A DNA stretch of 12,054 nucleotides from Acidobacteriaceae bacterium (GTDB lineage: Bacteria; Acidobacteriota; Terriglobia; Bryobacterales; Bryobacteraceae). The notes under the pieces are model-generated. The model was not told the origin of the DNA. It saw only the letters and a program-made list of their open reading frames with translations, and did not search any database. This document shows, piece by piece, positions 1 through 5,872 of the stretch (position 1 is its first letter; each line of letters begins with the position of its first letter). The stretch spans positions 1 through 12,054 of the forward strand of contig JAFAQG010000264.1 in assembly GCA_019246575.1 (NCBI GenBank). The letters are read 5' to 3'. The position numbers and the translations under genes were made by a program.

Positions 1-291
1 TGGGTATTAGTCGGCCAGCCCGGCGCGATGCAGGAAACGTTCGGAAGCGTTTGTCACGGCGCCGGTCGCGTCATGAGCCGGACTGCCGTGCGGAAAGGTA
101 AAGACGCGCGCGAAGAGCAACGGAAACTGGAGCAGAATGGTATCCTCGTCCGCAGCGAATCGCGCGACGGCATTCTGGAAGAGTTGCCCGAAGCGTATAA
201 GAACGTGGACGAAGTCATCGAGGTGGTACACCAAGCCGGACTTGCAAAGAAGGTCGCACGCTTACGTCCTATGTGCGTTATCAAGGGATGA
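1..291 (+). CDS. rtcB: RNA-splicing ligase RtcB, C-terminal fragment (5' end outside window)
   Basis: The reading frame is open from the first base and ends at TGA 289-291, giving the last 96 residues of an RtcB-type ligase. RtcB joins RNA ends bearing a 2',3'-cyclic phosphate or 3'-phosphate to a 5'-hydroxyl, using GTP and Mn2+, in tRNA splicing and RNA repair in the cytoplasm. Visible family signatures are the segment reading CHGAGRVMSR, whose histidine (codon 55-57) matches the histidine that carries GMP in characterised RtcB proteins, then an EELPEAYKNVDEV segment and the conserved C-terminal ending VARLRPMCVIKG. The protein normally has roughly 400-480 residues, so most of it lies upstream of the window. 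No RtcA or archease gene is visible here. Family assignment is firm; the biological target RNA is not known from sequence. Confidence 0.95.
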   Translation, partial: WVLVGQPGAMQETFGSVCHGAGRVMSRTAVRKGKDAREEQRKLEQNGILVRSESRDGILEELPEAYKNVDEVIEVVHQAGLAKKVARLRPMCVIKG

Positions 292-300
292 CCGCGCGGT

Positions 301-312
301 TCTCAGCTGAGA
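301..312. repeat. 12-base perfect palindrome TCTCAGCTGAGA
   Basis: The sequence reads the same on both strands and lies ten bases after the rtcB stop codon, in the 59-base gap before the DUF1080 gene. It has no loop and no T-run after it, so it does not look like an intrinsic terminator. It could be a site for a dimeric DNA-binding protein, or chance. Nothing else recognisable sits in this gap, and there is no good Shine-Dalgarno sequence before the ATG at 351. Confidence 0.35.
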
Positions 313-350
313 GAAGACCCAAGCACGAATAGCGATAAACTGGCCGTGGC

Positions 351-1283
351 ATGAAGCAGCGCCTTGTCCTCCTATCGATCACAGCCCTGTTGGCCTCCTC
401 CGCGAGTCTGGATAACAGCTCGTTCATCGGCCGTTGGGATCTCACAATCGAGACACCGAACGAGACATACCCATCGTGGATGGAAATTTCCGGCACTACG
501 GATAAACCGCAGGTAAGAGTTGTCGGGCGGGTCGCGAGTGTTCACCCAGCTAAAGACGTCAAATTGGAAGCCGGCCACCTATCGTTTACAACCACGGAGT
601 CGCTCGGTAGACAGATCCCGGTCAGCTGGGATTTCGCGATCTCCGGAGAAAAGCTGAGCGGAACGCAAAAGCGCGCAGACGGAGTTAATGGACAAATCAC
701 GGCAGAGCGCGCTCCAGCTTTAAAACGCGAAGCGCCTGCAAGCTGGGGTGCTCCGGAAGCTTTATTCGATGGCAAGGACTTAAACGGGTGGGAGCCTGAT
801 AATTCCTCAAAGAACCACTGGAAGGTTACAAATCGGGAGATGGTGAACGAGGCAGCCGGCGCAAATATCCGAACCAGGCGAACTTTTCAGGATTTTAAGC
901 TTCACATTGAATACAACTGCCCGGATGATGGCAACAGCGGCGTCTACCTGCGTGGCCGATACGAAGTCCAGGTAGAATACGAGCCCGCCGACAAGAACGA
1001 TCCGCTACACGCGATGGGTTCGATTTACGGCTTCATCGCGCCAACTGCCGCTGTTTCGAAAGGTCCGGGTGAATGGGAGTCCTACGATATTACGCTCGTC
1101 GGTCGGACCGTAACAGTTGTCCGGGATGGCACAACCATCATTGATAACCAGGAGATCCCGGGCATTACCGGTGGGGCACTCGATAGCCATGAGGCAGAAC
1201 CAGGTCCTATCTACATTCAGGGCGACCACACGGGTGGTATGAAATACCGGAATATACGGATTTCACTTCCTGCGAACCAATAG
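351..1283 (+). CDS. Secreted DUF1080 (3-keto-disaccharide hydrolase family) protein with N-terminal beta-rich domain
   Basis: A 310-residue exported protein. Residues 1-20 form a signal peptide (MKQR then a hydrophobic stretch ending ASSAS), which supports ATG 351 despite a weak ribosome binding site. Residues about 24-122 form a separate beta-rich domain (FIGRWDLTIE at its start, WDFAISGEKLSGT near its end) resembling small lipocalin-like barrels. Residues about 135-306 are a DUF1080 concanavalin-like jelly-roll: LFDGKDLNGWE (138-148), NSGVYLRGRYEVQV (195-208), PGEWESYDI (239-247), VRDG (257-260), ITGGALDSHEAEPGPI (272-287) and IQGDH followed by YRNIRI (299-304). Some members of this family hydrolyse 3-keto-glycosides; many are uncharacterised, and substrate cannot be told here. 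The 3' end overlaps the converging glycosyltransferase gene by 21 bases. It lies 59 bases after rtcB, with no evident functional tie. Confidence 0.88.
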   Translation: MKQRLVLLSITALLASSASLDNSSFIGRWDLTIETPNETYPSWMEISGTTDKPQVRVVGRVASVHPAKDVKLEAGHLSFTTTESLGRQIPVSWDFAISGEKLSGTQKRADGVNGQITAERAPALKREAPASWGAPEALFDGKDLNGWEPDNSSKNHWKVTNREMVNEAAGANIRTRRTFQDFKLHIEYNCPDDGNSGVYLRGRYEVQVEYEPADKNDPLHAMGSIYGFIAPTAAVSKGPGEWESYDITLVGRTVTVVRDGTTIIDNQEIPGITGGALDSHEAEPGPIYIQGDHTGGMKYRNIRISLPANQ

Positions 1284-2846
1284 ATATGCGGCAGCGTGGA
1301 GATTGGTGCCGGCACGCATATAAATTGCAGTTTCGAGGCCGCCGCGGCTCCATAACACGCTTTTTGTGAATCCGAGTTGCGCACATTCTGAAGCGGTGAT
1401 TTCGGGAGTCCAGTCGTAGTAACGAGTCAGAAAACGCCGGACTACCGGAATAGAAAGGATACTGTCTTTCGGCACCCAGGTACGGTTATATACGATCAGA
1501 ATGTTAAACTTGCGCGCGCCGATGGCTTCAATCGAAGCTAGACTGAGGTCATTCGTCTCGATAACATCCAGCTTTTGTTTAACGAAGCCGTAATCCGGAT
1601 TTCGAAGTGAGGCCGTGTAGGGCCAAGCTGTCGCGATGGTTTGACGCTTCAGGTTCTCTTCGCTAAACGCGGCCGCTTCTTGCTCGAGACGGACAAAATC
1701 GATGCTCGCGTAGTTATTCTCGTATGGAAACGGGTACGGCGGGTTCCAAAACAGATTTGCCGCCAGTCCCATGACGAGAACGGCACTCGCCGTGGTCGCG
1801 ATCCAGTTTTGAAATGTGCTAAGTGCGACGGCGATGGCAATGTAAAGCAGAGGCAAGACGGGCAATAGATACCGTTCGAGCTCCGCACCTCCCAAGAGCG
1901 ATACCAGGATCACGTTCGCGGCGAATACGCCAATTGAAATATGCCAGATACCGCTTCTAAACGGAAGAGACTTACGCGCGGCCAGAATCAGTGCTAACGC
2001 TCCAATCCAGCGCAATTCTGCAAAGAACAAATAGTAAATCCTGCGCAGGAATGAGGTAACGATGCGAACCGGATGCAGCGGGTAAGCAACGTTATAGTGC
2101 GCGAAGCCCGGATTGCCTAACCAATATCCAGTCGCATTGTGAAGCACAACTAACCAGATTCCGAGTGCGACAGCCGGCGCAATGAAATATGAGGCTCGCC
2201 TCCAATCGCGCCGCCAAGATAAGACGATAAAGAAGACAAAAGGCGTTACCAGAGCGGTCTCCTTACAAAGAACCAGCAGGACCGTCGCGGCGCCGCATTC
2301 CGCATACCGCCTTTTCACAAACAGCAGCAATGAGAAAAGTGTCAGTACCATAGCCGGCATATCAAGTTGTGCCATAAAGCTTTGCGTGTAGAACAAAGGC
2401 GATGCCAAAAGCAACAGCGGTGGCCAGAAGGCAGGCGCTCCATTCGTTCCCTGACTCAACTCGATTGCGAGCAGGAAGGTGAACAGCAAACCCGCGGCGC
2501 CCAGCAATAACATCGCCATCCGTGTGATCGCGATCGAGTACCCGAACATTTTGTACCAAAGCACGAGATAAACTTCGACCCCCGGCGGATGCACGTTCGG
2601 AACGGTTGAGTGTGCAACCCAATCGCCGTGCCGGAACAGGTCGAGTGCGGTGGGGATAAACTGGCCCTGCTCGTCCCAGTAGAAAGGAAGACTAATAATC
2701 TGGAGATGAACGATGAAGAGCGGCGCAGCGAAAATCAGAAAGAAAATGAACAGATGCAGGAGACGAATCCGAGCACGGGCTCTGCTGATTTGCGCCCGCG
2801 TTGAACCGTTCTCCCGTTTCACGATTGTTTCAGGTTCATGCTGCAT
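1263..2846 (-). CDS. GT-C fold membrane glycosyltransferase, GT39/ArnT-like (PMT family)
   Basis: A 527-residue polytopic membrane protein. The N-terminal 28 residues are basic and cytoplasmic; about ten hydrophobic segments follow (roughly 29-52, 91-130, 140-180, 186-210, 218-236, 268-290, 299-318, 325-343, 347-366), then a soluble C-terminal part from about 370. GT-C signatures are visible: WDE at 57-59 in the first extracytoplasmic loop (the acidic pair expected to act in catalysis), HPPG at 86-89, KET at 195-197 and ERYLLPVLPLL at 323-333. Such enzymes use polyprenyl-phosphate sugars to glycosylate lipids or proteins on the outer face of the inner membrane. Acceptor and donor cannot be told from sequence. 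ATG 2846 is chosen because AGGCGG (minus strand, 2857-2852) lies five bases before it and there is no later methionine before the first membrane helix. It diverges from the PepSY-like gene. Confidence 0.8.
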   Translation of the reverse strand: MQHEPETIVKRENGSTRAQISRARARIRLLHLFIFFLIFAAPLFIVHLQIISLPFYWDEQGQFIPTALDLFRHGDWVAHSTVPNVHPPGVEVYLVLWYKMFGYSIAITRMAMLLLGAAGLLFTFLLAIELSQGTNGAPAFWPPLLLLASPLFYTQSFMAQLDMPAMVLTLFSLLLFVKRRYAECGAATVLLVLCKETALVTPFVFFIVLSWRRDWRRASYFIAPAVALGIWLVVLHNATGYWLGNPGFAHYNVAYPLHPVRIVTSFLRRIYYLFFAELRWIGALALILAARKSLPFRSGIWHISIGVFAANVILVSLLGGAELERYLLPVLPLLYIAIAVALSTFQNWIATTASAVLVMGLAANLFWNPPYPFPYENNYASIDFVRLEQEAAAFSEENLKRQTIATAWPYTASLRNPDYGFVKQKLDVIETNDLSLASIEAIGARKFNILIVYNRTWVPKDSILSIPVVRRFLTRYYDWTPEITASECAQLGFTKSVLWSRGGLETAIYMRAGTNLHAAAYLLVRRK

Positions 2847-2851
2847 AATTT

Positions 2852-2862
2852 CCGCCTAGGAG
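2852..2862. promoter_or_regulatory. Back-to-back Shine-Dalgarno sequences of two divergent genes
   Basis: On the minus strand AGGCGG (2857-2852) lies five bases before the glycosyltransferase ATG at 2846. On the plus strand AGGAG (2858-2862) lies five bases before the PepSY-like ATG at 2868. The two sites abut across a CCTAGG palindrome (2855-2860). Only about 21 bases separate the start codons, so each gene's promoter must lie at or inside the other gene's 5' end. A CATAAT at 2844-2849 could be a -10 element for the plus-strand gene, but it has no well-spaced -35 partner. Confidence 0.6.
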
Positions 2863-2867
2863 CACAC

Positions 2868-3320
2868 ATGAAATCTTTGCACGCCACGTTCGCGCTGGCA
2901 GCGACTGCCTTTATCCTGTTCGCGGACACTGAATCGAAGGTCGAGATGAAGGACTTGCCCCAAGCGGTCCAGGAGGCCGTAAAGCGGGAGACCGCCAACG
3001 CGAAGCTTAGAGGTCTGAACAAAGAAATCGAGCACGGCCAAACCATGTATGAGGCCGAGACCACCATAAACGGACACAGGAGGGACGTTCTCTTCGAAAA
3101 AACGGGAGCCGTCGTCGAGGTCGAGGAGGAAGTGCAAATAAACGATGTCCCGATGGCGGCGCGGGAAGCCCTTGAGAAGAAGTCCGCCGGGGCAACAATC
3201 AAGAGGGTGGAGAAGTCGACTCGGGGTTCCAGCGTCAGTTACGAAGCGACGATCCTCCGAAACGGCAAGAAATCGGAAATCGCCGTGAATGCCGACGGGA
3301 CAGAAAACAAAGAAGAATGA
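2868..3320 (+). CDS. Small secreted protein with two PepSY-like repeats
   Basis: A 150-residue exported protein. ATG 2868 is preferred over an in-frame ATG at 2838, because AGGAG lies five bases upstream and because it puts a clean signal peptide (about 1-19, MKSLHATFALAATAFILFA) at the N-terminus. Two repeats of a PepSY-like fold follow. Repeat 1 covers about 27-88 (DLPQAVQEAVKRE, then MYEAETTINGHRRDVLFEKTG). Repeat 2 covers about 91-145 (DVPMAAREALEKK, then SYEATILRNGKKSEIAVNADG). Each has the family pattern of a helix followed by a hairpin of strands ending in a D/K-x-G turn. The mature protein is highly charged, with an acidic tail. PepSY-type domains are often linked to inhibition of secreted peptidases or to envelope sensing; the role here is unknown. 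It diverges from the glycosyltransferase and converges on the regulator gene with a 17-base gap. Confidence 0.78.
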   Translation: MKSLHATFALAATAFILFADTESKVEMKDLPQAVQEAVKRETANAKLRGLNKEIEHGQTMYEAETTINGHRRDVLFEKTGAVVEVEEEVQINDVPMAAREALEKKSAGATIKRVEKSTRGSSVSYEATILRNGKKSEIAVNADGTENKEE

Positions 3321-3331
3321 GCTGCGGCTCA
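3318..3331 (-). terminator. Possible weak intrinsic terminator of the regulator gene
   Basis: TGAGC (3318-3322) and GCTCA (3327-3331) form a perfect five-base stem with a four-base loop in the gap between the two converging stop codons. Read on the minus strand, the hairpin is followed by a T-rich stretch (complement of the A-rich 3302-3317). That is the arrangement of an intrinsic terminator for the minus-strand regulator gene. The stem is short, so this is tentative; it does not serve the plus-strand gene, which has no T-run after it. Confidence 0.3.
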
Positions 3332-3337
3332 GAGGTA

Positions 3338-4672
3338 TTACGTTCGGCGTCGAATTTCGCGATGAAGAAGATAAACGACGTCGGTTGGAACCCCACCTTT
3401 GTATTTCACTCGAAGCAGCACCTGGAAATACTGTGGCATGTGGCCGGACGATTCCCGCAAACGGGCCGTGAGCATACGGGCGAATGCCGGATCCGTTAAG
3501 GCGGCGACCGCACCCGCGCGGGCAAACGTACTGTTGCTGGCAAATGTCATTACATTCGTGTTTCCTACAGGTCCGGGCGCACAAGTTACGAGTACGCACG
3601 CTTCACCATCATCGGCAAAAAACCCCGGTGGATCCCGAAATTTGAAAATGGCCGGCTCACCAGGCCGTGGGTGCACGATCTGAAAACCCTGAGTTGCTTC
3701 CGTGATTTCGAGCGATACCGGCAAACCGGTTAGCTTGTCCGCAAAAAAGCGCGGCGGACCGAGAAACAACACATTCGCGCCGGCTAACTCCTGCCATTGC
3801 AATTGACTGCTAGGGACCAGAGACATGCGGGGCTGCTGCGCGCCCAACCTTTGCCCAAGCAGGAATGCGGCCGTGACTTCGCCGATGGCGGCATAATAAT
3901 GTACCGCGCGGCTTTCGTGACTTCCCAACGCTCTCGCAATTGCGCCCACGTTCGCGGACTTCAAAAGATCTTGCGCATTTTCAATTGAGAGCTCGCGATA
4001 GACTGCTTTATTCTCAAATTGGACAAACAGCGGATTTCCCACAGCGATAATCAGCGGCTGGCCGGTGTTGACAAAAGGCTGCCACAGATCGGCGAGTTCA
4101 GCCGACCAGAGAAGCGAATCCCGCCGGTTCGCGTTCTGTAAGCTTGGCCAGGCCGGGTGACGATAAACAGCCAGAGCGAGCGTGAGTAGACATGCGCCGG
4201 CGAGCAGAAATGCCGCCATGCGCCAGCGGTTCCGCGAGGTCGCACTCTGCGGCAGCACCGCACTGTCCCGGACCTCAACGCTGGACGGCGCTGGGGACAC
4301 AAGACGCTGTTCGATCGTGAGGCCGAAGCGTCCTCGCGGGAGATCAAGAACGACCGGGTCGTCCTTGCCTTCGCTCTGATAATATTCGACAAGCTTCTGC
4401 CGTAACCGGCCGATCTGGATGCGAACGGTCGAGTCCTGACGCGGATCGTAGCCGACTGCTTTTCCAAATGCATCGACTCCGATGGAGTATTCTTTCAGCT
4501 GTTCGGCATCGCCTTCGAGCGAATGATCACCGAGATACTTCAACAGCCGTCGCGATGATGGCGCGTTACGAAAGGTTCCACTTTGCAGGATGCGTTCGAC
4601 GCACGCCTGCATGGTTTCGCTTTCGCTCGTCACTCGGATCAACTGATCATAGCACCGGCAAAACGAGCGCAC
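3338..4672 (-). CDS. Membrane-anchored winged-helix one-component regulator with extracytoplasmic domain
   Basis: A protein of up to 444 residues in three parts. Residues about 25-122 form a winged-helix DNA-binding domain of the OmpR/SARP-like type seen widely in Acidobacteria, with LKEYSIGVDAFGK (59-71), YDPRQDSTVRIQIGRLRQKL (75-94) and the wing-like VVLDLPRGRFGLTI (107-120). A linker leads to one membrane helix at about 150-170, and residues about 180-440 lie outside the cytoplasm. That topology recalls ToxR/CadC regulators, where an outside signal is passed straight to DNA binding. The outer domain resembles those of other acidobacterial proteins of this layout; its ligand is unknown. GTG 4672 gives the longest form but has no clear ribosome binding site. 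ATG 4612 (residue 21) would still leave the whole DNA-binding domain and may be the true start. It diverges from the hydrolase-receptor genes, which are its likely targets by position. Confidence 0.8.
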   Translation of the reverse strand: MRSFCRCYDQLIRVTSESETMQACVERILQSGTFRNAPSSRRLLKYLGDHSLEGDAEQLKEYSIGVDAFGKAVGYDPRQDSTVRIQIGRLRQKLVEYYQSEGKDDPVVLDLPRGRFGLTIEQRLVSPAPSSVEVRDSAVLPQSATSRNRWRMAAFLLAGACLLTLALAVYRHPAWPSLQNANRRDSLLWSAELADLWQPFVNTGQPLIIAVGNPLFVQFENKAVYRELSIENAQDLLKSANVGAIARALGSHESRAVHYYAAIGEVTAAFLLGQRLGAQQPRMSLVPSSQLQWQELAGANVLFLGPPRFFADKLTGLPVSLEITEATQGFQIVHPRPGEPAIFKFRDPPGFFADDGEACVLVTCAPGPVGNTNVMTFASNSTFARAGAVAALTDPAFARMLTARLRESSGHMPQYFQVLLRVKYKGGVPTDVVYLLHREIRRRT

Positions 4673-4811
4673 TGAAAGTGCTACCGTTGTGTTCGCTTCA
4701 ATTTTTCAAGGAGTTTAGGTTGCTAACCGCCCCGCTAACCGGAGCATAACCCTGCACTCTCTTGTGTAACCGGCGGGGCTCAAGGTAAGCTCCACCTATC
4801 TCGGGACTGCT
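4673..4811. promoter_or_regulatory. Divergent control region with three TAACCG motifs
   Basis: This 139-base gap separates the regulator from the hydrolase-receptor genes and must hold the promoters of both. TAACCG occurs at 4724-4729, 4736-4741 and 4767-4772. The first two belong to a direct repeat GCTAACCG (4722-4729 and 4734-4741), 12 bases apart; the third is 31 bases further on. GCCCCGC (4729-4735) and GCGGGGC (4773-4779) also form an inverted pair. Possible promoter elements for the plus-strand genes are TTGTGT (4762-4767) with TAAGCT (4786-4791), or TTGCTA (4720-4725) with CATAAC (4745-4750); both are weak matches. The repeats are plausible operator half-sites for the neighbouring winged-helix protein, but that is inference. 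Confidence 0.4.
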
Positions 4812-5822
4812 ATGAAGCACTCGGCGGCTCTGAAGTTTCTCGCACGGGCACTCCTATCGGGCGTGGTTCTATTCGCGCTGTCCTCCGTCGCACAGGTCGC
4901 ACCTGAGCCGACCGAGAACGTCCCGAACGACCCAGATCATATTGCAAAGCTCGCGGACGATGCTCTTTGGCGGCTGGAGCTCGGAGACATCGCGACCGTG
5001 GACACGTTCCGCTACACCGGACTGCCGCGAACAGCGCACGCGACGAGCCCGATGATTCTGTACGCCTACAGCTTCGTTCCCAAAGCGCTGGATACCTCGG
5101 CGCAGCATCCGCTGATTGTCCTCGTGCACGGGGGGGTCCACAGCAATTTCGAAACTGGGGGTCCGGCCAATGCGGCCCACATCGTGCGCGAGCTCACTCA
5201 GCTCGGATACGTAATCGTCGCCCCGGAGTACCGCGGCAGTACCGGTTACGGACCGCAGTACCAGAACGCAATCGACTACGGCGGCAAGGAGAACGACGAT
5301 GTGCTCGCCGCGCGCGCCTGGATGCTACAGAAATACCCCTTTCTCGACCCGTCACGAGTAGGCATTCTTGGCTGGAGCCATGGCGGAATGATCGCGCTCA
5401 TGAACGTCTTGCTTCATCCGGAGGCGTATGCGTGCGCCTTCGCAGGCGAGCCGGTCTCGGATCTGACGATTCGGGCCACATACAACAAAACGCTGCAGCA
5501 GACGCTTGCCCATAGTCTGGTCAATAGCGTGGGCCGAAGTACGGCCGTGAGTGAGGAAATCTACCGCCAGCGCTCGCCCGATTGTTATGCCTCGAAGCTC
5601 CGGAAACCGCTGCTCGTGCACGGCAATACTAGTGACGAAGTCGTTCATATCGATGAGATTGAGCATCTCATCGCTGCTCTGAAAGCCGCGGGCAAGAACT
5701 TCGACTCAAAAATCTACACGGCTGCGCCGGGCGGACACCATTTCAACCGCATCGACAGCAAGCTAGCGCGCGATTCGCGACAAGAGATCTACGCTTTTCT
5801 GAATAGGTATCTACACCCATGA
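4812..5822 (+). CDS. Secreted alpha/beta hydrolase, prolyl-oligopeptidase (S9) / dienelactone-hydrolase type
   Basis: A 336-residue serine hydrolase with an N-terminal signal peptide (about 1-28, cleavage near SVAQVA), so it acts in the envelope or outside. The oxyanion-hole motif is VHGG at 105-108. APEYRGSTGYG at 137-147 is a pattern typical of S9 peptidase catalytic domains. The nucleophile is Ser189 in GWSHGG. Asp275 (GNTSDEVV) and His309 (PGGHHF) complete a likely triad. There is no beta-propeller domain, so it is about half the size of a classic prolyl oligopeptidase; an esterase or small peptidase are equally possible. ATG 4812 follows a weak CGGGA site. Its TGA overlaps an in-frame ATG of the next gene, and the true start of that receptor is 50 bases on. 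It likely heads an operon with the two receptors. A run of seven G lies at 5130-5136 within the oxyanion-hole codons. Confidence 0.85.
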   Translation: MKHSAALKFLARALLSGVVLFALSSVAQVAPEPTENVPNDPDHIAKLADDALWRLELGDIATVDTFRYTGLPRTAHATSPMILYAYSFVPKALDTSAQHPLIVLVHGGVHSNFETGGPANAAHIVRELTQLGYVIVAPEYRGSTGYGPQYQNAIDYGGKENDDVLAARAWMLQKYPFLDPSRVGILGWSHGGMIALMNVLLHPEAYACAFAGEPVSDLTIRATYNKTLQQTLAHSLVNSVGRSTAVSEEIYRQRSPDCYASKLRKPLLVHGNTSDEVVHIDEIEHLIAALKAAGKNFDSKIYTAAPGGHHFNRIDSKLARDSRQEIYAFLNRYLHP

Positions 5823-5860
5823 CACGCACCACGCCGGGAGGCCACAGCTGGAATTTGCTC

Positions 5861-5866
5861 AGGGGG
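5861..5866 (+). promoter_or_regulatory. Ribosome binding site AGGGGG fixing the start of the first receptor
   Basis: AGGGGG lies six bases before ATG 5873. The same frame is open from an earlier ATG at 5819 that overlaps the hydrolase stop as ATGA. That start would add 18 polar residues before the signal peptide, so 5873 is preferred. Confidence 0.7.
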
Positions 5867-5872
5867 TCATTT

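Noticed and set aside
301..312. Palindrome as an rtcB terminator
   Set aside because: It has no loop and no following T-run, so it cannot act as a standard intrinsic terminator.
2838..2867. Upstream ATG 2838 as start of the PepSY-like gene
   Set aside because: It has no ribosome binding site, adds ten polar residues before the signal peptide, and would overlap the glycosyltransferase start. ATG 2868 has AGGAG at the right distance.
2856..3599. A 247-codon open frame on the minus strand over the PepSY-like gene and the regulator 3' end
   Set aside because: Its product is arginine- and cysteine-rich low-quality sequence with no family signature, and it overlaps two genes with clear domain matches. 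It is a shadow frame.
4967..5515. A 182-codon open frame on the plus strand inside the hydrolase gene
   Set aside because: It lies wholly within the hydrolase, whose frame carries the signal peptide and catalytic triad. The alternative product is alanine- and arginine-rich with no domain.
5819..5872. ATG 5819, overlapping the hydrolase stop as ATGA, as start of the first receptor
   Set aside because: It would place 18 polar residues before the signal peptide. ATG 5873 has a strong AGGGGG site. Translation coupling through the overlap cannot be fully excluded.
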